This document shows positions 24,641-36,900 of a stretch of 64,000 bases of DNA, piece by piece. The DNA is from Antennarius striatus (Eukaryota; Chordata; Actinopteri; Lophiiformes; Antennariidae), in contig NC_090784.1 of the NCBI RefSeq assembly GCF_040054535.1, positions 14,871,001-14,935,000 of the forward strand, written 5' to 3'. The notes beneath the pieces are model-generated. The model did not search any database, had not been told where the DNA came from, and was given only the letters and a program-made list of their open reading frames with translations. The position numbers and the translations under genes are program-made. Within the stretch, counting starts at the first letter, position 1. Each line of letters begins with the position of its first letter.

Positions 24641-24804
24641 AAACAACTGGAAAAGAAAGAACAAGACCGAGTTGGATAAAGTGACAATCAATTAATTAGG
24701 TAAGATTGTTTATCAGAAAAGAGACAAACTAATTAACATAACAAAAATATGGAGTTATAAAAATAATCCTTTGGTGTTGTTGGTATGACCCGTGTCTTTC
24801 CAGG

Positions 24805-26959
24805 ATGGGTTATGATCTGGAGAGGTTCGTGGGTTATGTCAATGAGGGTCTGCTGTGCTGTGTGTGTCGAGACGTGTTGGAGCGCCCCCTACAGGCGCCG
24901 TGTGAACATGCCTACTGCAGCTCCTGCATCAGCAGCTGGCTGCTGAACCACCAGACCTGTCCTGAGGACAGGCTGCCTCTGGACGAGGGGAGCCTCAAAC
25001 CCCTGTTCAGGTACGTCTGCATCTGCTGCATAAACGTTTCCTCTTTTGCATCCAAGCTTTAGTCTACACTGCACATTCCAGTCGGTATGCATTCTATTTG
25101 TGCTCACTGTTGTTTCATTTCATTCTATTTATGTCAGGTACATGCGTAATGACCTGAACCGCCTGCAGATACGGTGTGTGAATGCAGGACGGGGTTGTGA
25201 GACGATCTGCTCGCTGGAGAGTCTGCACGCTCATGAGGATGGGTGCGAGTTTGCAATCACTCCCTGCTTTAACACAGGTGTGAAACTTCACACTAAGCAC
25301 ATCCAATATGTCAAATGGCATTATTATTCACCACAGTTGAGATTATTAAATGGTTATCCCTGCTGGTAGGGTGGATGTGATGGTAATGTGATACCTGTGT
25401 GTGGGAGCAGCAGGTGGCTCTCCTGTTGTCATGGTTGTGTCCCTAACTGTTGCATCTATGGGAATTGAAAACTCTCACCGAGTGCATTCAGCGTCAAATT
25501 TTCATCACTCTTTAATGAGCGTTTAAAATGTCTATGTATATACACAAGTGTCAGCTTTGTGCTCACAATGTGTCTGTGACCTGTTGTTGGCAGGTGGAGA
25601 GTACATATGTTACCACTGTGGTACGTACAGTCACAGAGTGTCTGCATGCAGTGTGGATTTTTGTAGCGTCTGGTGCTTTATAGTAAATACAGTTTGTTAT
25701 TTCTTGACAACTAATATGAGTGATTGTAAGAAGGCTATGAGAACAATACCAGATTTTTATGCCACAAGGAAATTCTCATTTTCCTTCTGTTAGACACATT
25801 TAAACGTGAGCAATTTAACTTTCTCCTCCACAAAGTGGAAGATAAATGTCTCAGAAACGATCCTCGAACTATTCAGAGTAGTCATCCACTATTCCAAGCA
25901 TATTTTACTGTGTAATCAAGTTTGAAGTTTTGACTTTGTAAAATAATGGGAGAGTGTGGTTTTAGAGCGATAGCACCACACACATGTAATCTGTGACTTG
26001 TTAAATGAGAGATTGGTCTCTGTGCTGCTGTCTTCTCAGGTTGTCCTGTGCAGGTAGAGAGGAGGAGGTTGGAGGCTCACCTGAGTGAATGTAACTTTCG
26101 CAGTAGAGAGTGTCCAAACGGCTGTGGCCACATTCTTCTGTCTGCTGACCAAGGACAACATAACTGTGTGGCAGAACTTCGCGCCGAACTGGAGGCCCTC
26201 AGGCATGAGCAGTGTTCATCTTCATTTTCTTCTATGCTGAATGCAAAGCTGTTTGCATCACTTTTCTCACGTTGTAACTGTGTCTCATTATTTCTTGCAG
26301 GGCAGAGATGCTGAACAAAGTGAAGGAGGTGAGACGAGAGATGGAGTCGCGTTTGGAAACACAGAGGAGACACATGGTTCAGGAAGAGTCACAGCTGAAG
26401 GACAAGTTGGAGGACCTGAAGGTGAACGGTCAATTTCTCCAAAGTATTCAACTCTTCAGCTTTTAAGGCTGATCTTATCAGCTATACCAGATCCACCAAT
26501 GCCAGTATCAATCTATACTGATGCATGTTCACTAACTGTGTCCTCTCCAAGCAGGTTGAGTTGTCCTTTGTGGTGTGTGACATGACAACCTTGTCAGCAA
26601 AAGAGCTTCTGAGAAAACAGGAGCTGGAAGAAGCAGAAGTTGTGAAGAAAGAACTTTTGGTACTCCTCAAGGATCTGCAGCCATTTGTGAGGCATCATTC
26701 TCTCAAGCAGTTAGCCAAAGACCAGCATCAACGAGATCATAAAATAGATGAATGGGTCCGACAAATCGAGGGAGCAAATCGCCATCAAAGGGGGGTTTCT
26801 TTTTTTACCCCCCGGCCCCAACTTCTTTCAGCTGAAGCCATGAATGCATCTGGTCAATCTCCACCTCTTCGACTAGGAGAGGGGATACATAAGAGAGAAA
26901 CGAGAAGCCTGACTCCAGACGGCGTCAAAAAGAATAGCCAGGAGGTAACGATGATCTGA
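24805..26959 (+). CDS. rnf41l: RING and TRAF-type zinc finger E3 ligase, RNF41/NRDP1-like
   Basis: Five coding exons: 24805-25010, 25138-25277, 26040-26202, 26301-26421, 26555-26959, summing to 344 codons plus stop. MGYDLERFVGYVNEGLLC closely resembles the NRDP1 N-terminus. The RING ligands are C18, C21, C33, H35, C38, C41, C52 and D55, with Asp as the eighth ligand (CPED) as in NRDP1 (CPVD). Two TRAF-like zinc fingers follow (CVNAGRGC...H..C and CNFRSRECPNGCG...HNC), then a coiled coil (about residues 163-250). The C-terminal USP8/receptor-binding domain of true NRDP1 is absent; the tail is a short unique sequence. It is probably a ubiquitin ligase whose substrate is unknown. The third intron must use a GC donor (26203) to keep frame. 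The symbol follows the fish 'RNF41-like' naming and is tentative. Confidence 0.82.
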
Positions 26960-27179
26960 TAGGACCGAACTGATGGAAGATCGCATAAAAGATAAAATAT
27001 TTTTTCTTTTTTGTATTACTCTGCCATTAATGAAAATAGGTTAATTAAATTCTATGGTGAACCTCTAAGGTCTGTAGGTTCTGCTACCGAGTCTTGTTTT
27101 GGAACAGTTAGAGAAACAATTGTCATCAATTTATGTAATAGAATTTTGTTTGACAGGCATGTTTCTTTTTTAATTCCAT

Positions 27180-27185
27180 AATAAA
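27180..27185 (+). terminator. Candidate poly(A) signal of the rnf41-like gene
   Basis: AATAAA about 220 bp after the stop codon at 26959, the first canonical hexamer downstream. Another occurs near 27554. Confidence 0.45.
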
Positions 27186-27930
27186 GAGTTCGCATTTCAT
27201 TTCAGGCTCATATAAAGGTTAACAAACATTTATTTTATACTCAAATCGCTAAGACTTGTATTGTCCATCGTATCCATCAGGTTTCAATTCAAGCATTTTG
27301 ATCCGTTACGGTACTTTCAGCTGGGTTCAGTAATTGTCTTTTTTTGTATAAATTATATAAAATGACCTGTAAGAACATGAATATTGATATTTTTTTCTTA
27401 AATGACTGATTTTTTATAAGTTTGTTGTGAAAAACAGGGCATGCGATGCAAGTCCTTCTCACAGTTTTCATGCTAGTGTACAGAACAGTTTAGGTTTCAA
27501 TCTTTTTTCTTGTTAGTGTTTTGGTCAAGATGATGGAACTTCAGAAATCCCCAATAAATACTAGATTACATTAATATGATTGAAAGGATGCTCTTAAGCT
27601 GAAGCTGATAGACAAGTACCACACCCTGTGCCGTGCCTCATAAACCTCACTGGTTCACTCACTCATCAAACAAAAATGAAAATTTCTAATAAATACCAAA
27701 TGCACTTGTTGGGTTCGCACCCACATTATTTCATGTGGAGTTTGCATAAAACAGACGTTAAAGTCACCTTTATTCTCTGGACACAAATAATAAAACATAA
27801 AACATCAACACAGAGTCTTTATGTCATTGTGACAAAGCCATCCCACCATGTTTCCATGGAGATAGCCTACACAAGCTAATGATTGGTCCTTAAGTTGCCA
27901 TGTGAAGTTGCAGTCACTGTCCAGGTGAAT
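27186..27930. other. Convergent gene spacer
   Basis: AT-rich spacer separating the rnf41-like and virma 3' ends. It holds the virma 3' UTR and a minus-strand AATAAA at 27769-27774, about 160 bp past the virma stop codon. No other gene seen. Confidence 0.5.
27769..27774 (-). terminator. Candidate poly(A) signal of virma
   Basis: AATAAA on the minus strand, about 160 bp beyond the virma stop codon at 27931; it implies a short 3' UTR. Confidence 0.45.
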
Positions 27931-30900
27931 TTACCTGGTAAAAGTACGGACGTGTCTGCCCCTCCCCCCTCCACTACCTCCTCCACCACTAAACTTGCTC
28001 CCCTGAGATCCTCTACCGCCTCCTCCTCCTCCGCCACCAGCACTGCCACCGCCTCCACCACTGAGCCACGACAACCCAGCGCCTCCTCTTCCCCGCGGAG
28101 CTCGGTCCCGCGGAGCCAGTCGATATGCACCTGGTGAACAGAGATAGCAAAGAGAACAGAGTAAAGCAACAGCTTTTTAAATCAACACTTTAAAAAGAAA
28201 GTATAAAATCAGCTCAAGTGCCTCTGCATGTGTGTACATATCATACTTGGGAGTTGTCTGGATGGCAGCGGCCCACGTGTGAAGTTGCTCTGGCCTCCTC
28301 GGGGCTCACTGTAGGTTCCTCTGTGAGTGATAGCTGGAACTTGACCACCCCATGACGAACCCCGGCCTCCTTCTCTGCGGGCGTAGTTACCTAACCAACC
28401 AGAAAGACAGGATTTATCTCCCTCTGCTGGTCAACAAGTGACACTGTACCAGGAGCTGAGGCTGCAAGTAAGCGTAATTACAGAACGTGGGAGAAGACTC
28501 ATATCATTACATGAACATAAGAAATGTTTCATCCAATGATGTGTGTGTGTGCGTGTGTGTGTGCGTGCATACCGGACAGCAGTACACCTTTAGGTTGTGG
28601 TGGAGTGAAGAAGCGAGTCTGGCTATGGAAGGTGGCTCTACCTCTGTTGCCAGTAAACAGACCTCTGGTGGGGGGTTTGGGAGAGCTTTTGGGGGGTCTC
28701 TTAGGGGGCAGAAGTCCAAGTGGGGTTGTAATGTCTTTAAACTCAGCTGCCACAAAGTCATCCACATGCATACTAGGAGGACGGGAAGTGTTCTGTTTGC
28801 GCTGACGGAAGATATCATGGGGTCGGCAGAGGTTCTGTCCAAAGCCTCCACGACCTCCACGACCACGAGGAGCAGCCATGATATGGGCTCTCTTTGCAGG
28901 CTCAACATAGTCTGATTTACCACTGCAGAGACAAAGATAAGCTATTCAGTCAGTTGACTAAAACAAAATATAATATTACAGGAGTCATGCAAAGAAATCA
29001 TGAGATATCATCAGGACAAAAAATCAAGACAGCACAGGAATGGACAGAAGACGATTGTATCCCTTATCATTTCTATACTGTGAATATAAAAATGCAACCA
29101 AACAGTGGAACTATACCTTGATGTGATGAACGTCTCGTGCTTGTGTTTACCCAGTCGGAAGCCTTTAGTAGCCTTTGTGTGACCAGGTGAGGAGGGCTCT
29201 GAAAGGATAGAGCGCTCCAGCTCTGCTTTAAAGTCCAGTTCTGGACAACACTCCTGAGCCAAACCCACCAGATCCACCTTCACCTGCCACACAGAGGCAA
29301 TCAAGAGGCAAGCAGCAATGAAGAATGAATCCATATCCGTCAATAATCGAATGTAATTAGGCGTAACAAATACATTGCTCTAATTATTTATACTGTGTAT
29401 GTAATGAAGGGTAAACTGAAAAAACCAGTTCTGAAACAAGCAACTTTAGGCCCCTTACAAAGAACATGAACTGTTACTACACAGTTAACTCCGTAACGTA
29501 AGCATGAATACAGAGTAACCCTAGAATATACTGTATGTAACCTTTGGCGAGGCATAAAAAAAACAAAAAGTGGTACTGTTTAACATTCAGGTAGATTGTT
29601 GATCAAAAACTAGAGGAAGATAAATATGTACAGAACACTTACCATATCAAGGTCTGTCTCTATATCATCAGTCTGGAAAGGTGAGAACCACAGAGTCTTC
29701 AGCTGCTCATCCAGTGCTTCTGACAGAATGAACACAGTCCTGCAGAGAAGAAAACAAACTTAGGCTGTTGTTCATATTAAATCCAGAGTGTCCAGATTTC
29801 CATTAAAGTGATGTCTGAGGCCTAATCAGTAAATCTTCTGTTAAGCTTCTGGTGAAAACAAAACGCATGCAGATGAAAATTAAATGTGGGGGGAAAAAAC
29901 ACCCTGAACCAAAACAAACATGACAAAGGAAAAAATATTGATGTATGATTCTTAGTACCTGTTATTAAACTGAGCTCCAAGTGTTTCAGGTGGAGGGAGA
30001 GTGGGCTCAGAATCTTCAAAAGGAGCTGTGTCAGTGGCTGTCTCCAGCAACTGTCTCAAAACAATCACATTCTCCAACACTGGCTCCAACGAATCCTCCT
30101 CCTTACACAGTTTCTAGAGACACAGTGTGGAGTTAGGTGAAAGCAGAAGTGTCATTCAGCAAAAACTGTACATGCATGTGCAGAATTTGTACCGTGACTT
30201 GGTTCTCTAAAGTCAGGAGAGGATGAGTCTCGGAGTCTTCCCACTGCAGCAGAGCTTTCATCTCAGAGCCTGACAGTAACCGTGGAGCACTGAAAGAGGA
30301 CTCCTCACCGGACCCCTGGCTCTCTTCAGAGCACTGGATTGGAACACAGTAAAAACGACCATAAAAATACTTTTTATATGTGTAATACACAGCCACTCCC
30401 ATGTGTCTCCCATGTGCCAAGGAATTTATATGTCTTGTTAGCATGACATCCCAGAAAAAACAGCTGTTGCTGCTACCCCTGTTCCTAAGAATAAAGGTGG
30501 ACTACAAGTACATTCCCTTGTGAGAGATGGACAAGCTACAACGCCCAGAATCCAACCATTACCTCTGTGTTGACGATCTGCCTGAGGAAGTCAAGCAGAG
30601 CTGAGAGCAGATCTGCAGAGTCCTTGTTGAAGGGAAATGCTAATCTCTTCAACAGCAAACAGAGACCTGCACCATGTTTCTTCAGAGTACTGCAAAAAAT
30701 ATGAAGTATGATCAAACTTGATTAAACAAACAAAATGGCACAATGCTAGGAAAGATATTATAACAGTGGGAATGTTAATATACAACAAAATAGCATTGCA
30801 TATTACACTTTGAGGTGGTAGAGGCCATAGTCGTGTTCTGTGAGGAATGTTAAAGTCCTGATGCAGGTGAGGAGGAGAGGGACGCTGCTCTCTGAATGCC

Positions 30901-33900
30901 CCAAAACATCCAGCAAGGCTTTGCACACTAATGACATCATCTCTCGCCCTGGAAGTGCATTTGCTAGCTGCTCAGGCTCTGACATGCAACTTTCACCAGG
31001 TGAAGATACCATCAGAGAAATGTCCTGGTGAAGACAAAGAGGAATGTTTTGAGGGATTCATCATTTACTCTGTAAGGACTTGTTAAATCTTTACTTGTTT
31101 ACCTGGTCACACAGTGACTGTAATATTGTTCCCACTAGTTCACTGCATTGCTGCTGCTGTAAGGAGTGTTCACTTGGGGGAATTAATAGAGACAACAGCA
31201 TCGGGAATGGATCGGCCAGCTGCTCGTCTGCAAACACAGACCCAGACAACAAGTGCAGCACTGCGCTCTTACATGCTTTCTGCGACACCAGCGTGTCCAT
31301 CAAAGAAAGCAGACGCACGACCTGGCCCCAGCACACTGTTTTCCCTTCCGCCCTGCAGTGAGCATATCAAACACACTTAGAATACGGTCTCCAGAATAAA
31401 CACAAACAAATGAATGTGGTTTTCACTTACGGCTGCAGCTCCTCCAGCAGCAGCTCGAGCAATGTTTTCATGATGAGCAGTGCGCTTGGAGAAGACAGGT
31501 CTGCCAGCTGAATGCACATCCTCCTCAGCATGGCCAAGAGAGGAGGGCAGGTGGTTGTGCACACACATCTCAAAGCCTCTGAAAAGACTTTCCACTGTGC
31601 CCGTATGTGCATGCTCCAAAGCTTCCTTGTGTTTAAGGCGACAGCCACATCCTGGACTGATATTACCTGAGGACAAACAGCCAATTAAAGTTAACTCCCT
31701 CGCTGCCAGCGCTTTGTAGCAATTAATCTCCTTCGGCAGACTTTCGCCGATGATCCGGACATTTATCGATGTTCTCTTTCTGTTCTCGACCAATCGGTCA
31801 GAACGACACAGTGTGCTCTTGCAGGTGTGCGCTGACTTATGCAAATGTTGTTGCATAGCAAGCTGCCGCAACTTCTCCGTCTTCCTCTGATTCGCCCACC
31901 TCTGTTCTGTAACTGGTTCAGTCGTCATTGCACTATATTCCATGATTAGAAGCCTGATTTTCACTGACAAGCTCTGCCAGACTGCCCCTGGCCCTCCCCG
32001 TTGAAAAATGTAATTGATGTCTACAGACGTCAACGGTAGCGAGTGAGATATGTTGAAACAGGAGTCGAGTGAAAGAGAAAGGAAGCAGAGGAGAGAGAGG
32101 TTTACCTGAGTGCTCAACATCGGCAATGGAAGAGGTAGAAGCTCAGACAGCAAGGTGAGACCAGAGAAAAGACCTTCAGGAGCTTTCAGCAGTGAGTTCA
32201 AAACCTCCTTTAACATCAGAGACCAAGTGTTGCTGGCCAGGGTCTCTTCTGTGTGAGTAACCTACACCATAAACAAACAGTGTTCATTAACGGTACTTTT
32301 TACAAAGGGTTTCTGGGCTGATTTATTCACAAACCTCTTCATTAACACCCTGTGTGAAGGTGAGCAGCACATCAACGATCAGCGCCTGTACTCTCGTCTC
32401 CTCGCCATCTAGACGTCCAGACGCGGGGATGGAACATACTATCATGTGAAGCGTCACCAACACACTGGCCACGCGAGTGTCCCTGAACTGAAAAGCTCCT
32501 CCACGCAGCAGCTCCATCAGCATGGTGCGTAGCAGTCGCAGGGTGCTGATACAGATACTCAGGATCATGCAGCGCTGTGGAGTCGGGCCCATCTGTCCAT
32601 GGACGCGCCACGGCTGCAGCAAAACACTGCACAGTTTCTGCAGAACACGCACACATGTATCCAAGCCTTCTCCAGAGAACAACTGGACTCCAGCAAGACT
32701 CCATTTAAGATCTCTCTGCTGGCCTGTTCAAGGAAGAACGACAAAGGCGTGGGTCACTGCTGTGCTTGGGGTTAAGGTCACAAAAAGGAGGGACGAATAA
32801 GACCGGAAAAAAATAAACATGGATGTAAATAGTAAAGTCCAGTTTTTAAATGTTCTACGAGGAATAAAATACACTCACAAGGTTTGTTAGATCTCAAGCA
32901 GACACACAATCAAGTGTACTGTATGTATGTACAAACATACTAAAATGGATTTCTTTCTAGACTATGGTTAATGTGGCAACACTAAAAAATACCAGGACAA
33001 ATTTCTTCCTGAAATTTAAAGAAATAAAAACCTGTATGTACAAGTAATAAAAATAATAAGGTAGTTTATGATTACCTGCACTGTGTGGAAAACCATGTGT
33101 GATGTCTTTACCTTCTACAGCATGTGGGGGGCAGGCGATGTGACAAAGGACCCTGAGAGCAGTGACCATTCCAGTTCCCTCAGCAGTCAGAACATTTTCC
33201 ACATTCTGAAGTCAAGAGGAGGCACAAGTTTAAAATCACACATGCTCTTATTAGCCTCAAGCTTTGACTCCAATATGCTACAGAGCAGGTTTATATGAGC
33301 TGTTCATAAATCTGGATTCCTTGAGAATTTGCACATCTGGTGTCTCTCAGATATAGACTTCTTTACAATTCTTGATGACTTTTTTGTGTGAGAGTAAAAA
33401 TGTAGTGAAATGTTTCAGCAGAATGTTTCAGTGATCCAGGATCATTTACAATTAAAAATCACAAAATTATTTGGCATTTTCAGTGTTCTTTGTTCACAAT
33501 CCACAGAAATGATTGCAGCCATTAAAGTGTGCTGTCCTCAGCAGAAAAGGAACATGATGAACATCACCACATTAATATACTGGGTATTTTGTTATTTGTG
33601 ATGCGATGCATATGCACAATTATGCATTTGCTCTTGCTGCATTTTGTATGAAACACATTTACTTATGTCTCTGTTGTGGTTCTGTGATAGGGCACTTGGG
33701 GCTGAACTTTCCAGGCTGATGTACAGGTGCAGAGGCAGCTCTGAGTAGGAGTGTGCATTCAGTCGCACGCCTTACTCTTTGTCCTTGCTTTGAACAATAT
33801 TAATACCGATCTAGCCCACACTGTGGTAATATTTTGGCTGTTGTGCCTGCCTGCTCCGAATGCCAGAAAAATACTCGCCTTTCATTATCTATAAACTTTC

Positions 33901-36900
33901 GGAAATTACGAGTTTTACATTTTTAAAAAATGGACCAGGGGCAACAGCATGGGAACACAAATATATTTTACATAAGCTTTTGTATTTTCCTTACTTATCC
34001 AAACCTAAGAATGATTTATAATCAATCCCATGCTTTTGTACATGGTGCAGGAACCCTGCAGACCTGTACCTGTTTGATGTACTCTATAAGTGAAGGAATG
34101 CTGACAATTTCAAAGTGAAGCTTTTCCAGGGGTTCCAACCACTTGCTGAGTTCTAATGCAGGATGAGAAAACTTCAATGAGAAAAAGCATACATAAAAAC
34201 GCACAACATTGTCCTGTGTGACAATAATCACCCTGTAACTTAGCATTGGTCTCGTCAGCCTTGACTATAGCGAGAAGTGGGGCAGCATGTTGTTCCATCA
34301 TCCTCACTTCATTAGAGGTCTGCACTACCAGCAACACCAGCATGCAGGCATAATTATAGGTGACGGCTTTGCGAGCTTTGACCTCACTGCAAAAAGGAGA
34401 GAAAAGGTGAATGTCAAACAGAAAAAAAGTTCGTCAACACTCTACTCCCTGAAATGGCTTCACAAAAGAGACATATAAAAGGGAAAACAGCCATACCCCT
34501 GTCCATCCTTGCTGTGGTGCTGGAGCAGAGTCACCAGACAGGACAGATTGTTCTCCAGGCTGAAAACATGGGCCACAGCACTGCGGCCGGTCTGAGTAAA
34601 GGTCATCAGATAGAGTGCATGGAGCATTCCCAGCACCTCTGCATTGTCCCCTTCCTCTAGCCCAGCTCCTCCTTCTCCTCGTGTGGCAACATGACTCATG
34701 AGCTCAGAAACACTCTGAAGAGAATGCAATGCCTGCATTAGCCACACACCAAAGCCCTCTTCTCCAAACCATGGCCCCGTGAGAGATCCCTCTCCCCCAG
34801 GGAAGGCGGTGTCCTCGCCCTCAGCTTCTGTCATTGATGCAAGGACACGCAGCAAGAGGTTAGTTGGAGTCGGCTGGGCAAGGAGGAAGAGCAGACCCGA
34901 CTGGGTGAGGGACAGGAAGCGTAGAAGCTCTCTAACAGCTTGGGTCACACCAAGGTGGCCAGCAGCTGCAGCTGCTGACAATACTGCTGTCATGCTCTCC
35001 AGGAAATGAGAAGCATGCATATACCTATAAAAGAAAAATGCATTATTACAAATAATTGGGCTGCAATTACATTCAAGTTTATTCATGTTTGGACAGTTAC
35101 CTATACAGGGTTGGATATGGATCTTCACGTTCCTGTTGTCCTGTTATCCTAGCAGTGGTGGGGAAAGCTTTCCCTGGCGGCTGGACCATGCAGTTAGGTG
35201 CCGTCTCTAGCAGGTGGTGCAACTCCTCTAAAACACCCGCCAGTCTATCAAGCTCAGCCTCGCTCACGGGGGAGGAAATCGATGGCTCCTCCTCCATGGG
35301 GGTCTCAGCCTCCTCCATCTCCTCCTGAGAAAAACACTGAGTCAATATTATCATGGGAACATATTTCTATTAATTCCTTGAAGTCAGTCAATGTGTGAGA
35401 CCGAATGAACATCTACCTGCTGTGGTTCACTCAATGTTGTTGCAGCGTTCTGCAAATCGATCAGCACCTCATACATGTGGCTTTTCTGTAATATGGTGTT
35501 TCCAGCTGTAATGACCCTCACCGTCTCCTCACGTAGGAACAACTGGACCAAACGCTGCAAAAGGAAATTAATGTCAGATGAACGAGGCACAAACGCATCA
35601 TGATGTTCAACCAATCACTGCTTTCTATAAATGTAAAAGGCCATTCACTCTGAGTCAGATATGTGCTTTATTTATGATCCAATGAGGCTGACTCATTAGG
35701 ATGATGACAAATTAAACAAGACAGTCCGACTGCAACATCCCACAACACCCCTGAAATCAAAATTTTACCCTGACCTACTGTCATTGATCAAAGCACTAGC
35801 TTACTCACACTGGCCTTTTCCCTCATATTTCTATCTTATCCCGTTCCTGAGTGTACAAAAGTTGAAATTTGACCTTGACCTAGATTTCTCAAGGTCAAGG
35901 TCATCCTCTCATACCCTTTTCCGCCCGAGTAATGTGCTTTTTGTTTCATCTTTCTATCTGCAACAGTTGCGAAGATATTTGGTGGACAAACGAACGAACA
36001 CTGACAATTACAATAATCACCGCTTTGAAGCGATATTTTTTAACTATACTGTTAAAGTATATTATTCCTATTTTCTAGCTGTGGTCTTTGCAGCGCTAAC
36101 CTGATAGCCGCTCTTCTCTGATTCTCCTGCATGCAGGAAAGCTTCCATTCCAACAGGAGCATTGATGAGAGCACCTAGTGCCTTCAGGATGCTGAGTTTC
36201 AGCGTGGAGGAGACGTGGTCTGTGTTCAGCAGCTGTAGAAGCACATTCAGGGCCCCTTCCTGCAGCAGCGCCGTGAGGCCCTGTGGGCACTCTGCAAGGC
36301 ATGACACTAGCTTTGCCCCAGCTTTCAACTGCCTAAGGTTAAGAGCAATGGGTTGGGTGAGAGCAATCTCCATACTCAGAGCCTGAAGCGTCCACTGAGC
36401 TAAAGTTTCAACACAACCCCCCATCTCTGTCTCTCCTTGTTTGATTAAATAAGCCAGCCCTCTTGCCAGCAGTCCAGATGCCTCTTCCAGAGCAGTGATC
36501 CAGTTGACATCTCTTTCCTCTCCAACACTCGCTAGCAGCTCTTTCAGTTGTGTCACAGCCTCAGCTTCATCTCCACCTGCTGGTCCTTCGGTTCCACCGG
36601 GGTCCCTGGGTTCCTCCACACTGGCTTTCTCAAACTGTGTGTCAAAGCGGGTCTTATACGGAGGGGTGAAGTAGAGCAGAGGCCTGAGTTCTCGTTCATA
36701 TGGGTCATACTGGACTGGTGGAACCGATGCCAGGTCCTCAGGAGTGTAGTCCATGTCAAATGTCGGCAACTTGAAACTACCATTATCCAGGTCATCCTCA
36801 TCACTGGAAATCTGCTCATAGCCATCATCACCTAAAGATATTAAAGAGGTAAGACATTCAGCAAATGTTTATATATTATGAACAAAATACTTAGAAAATT

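Noticed and set aside
24118-24687. A 189-codon minus-strand ORF
   Set aside because: No recognisable domain. It overlaps the likely 5' non-coding exon of the rnf41-like gene on the opposite strand.
24805-26959. Assignment as true RNF41/NRDP1
   Set aside because: The C-terminal NRDP1 domain is missing and the zinc-finger spacing differs; only the N-terminal half is closely similar.
31377-32216. A 279-codon minus-strand ORF as a separate gene
   Set aside because: Its first part is virma exon 16 in frame, and the rest is intron read-through plus exon 17 out of frame. Splice sites and the human protein support splicing.
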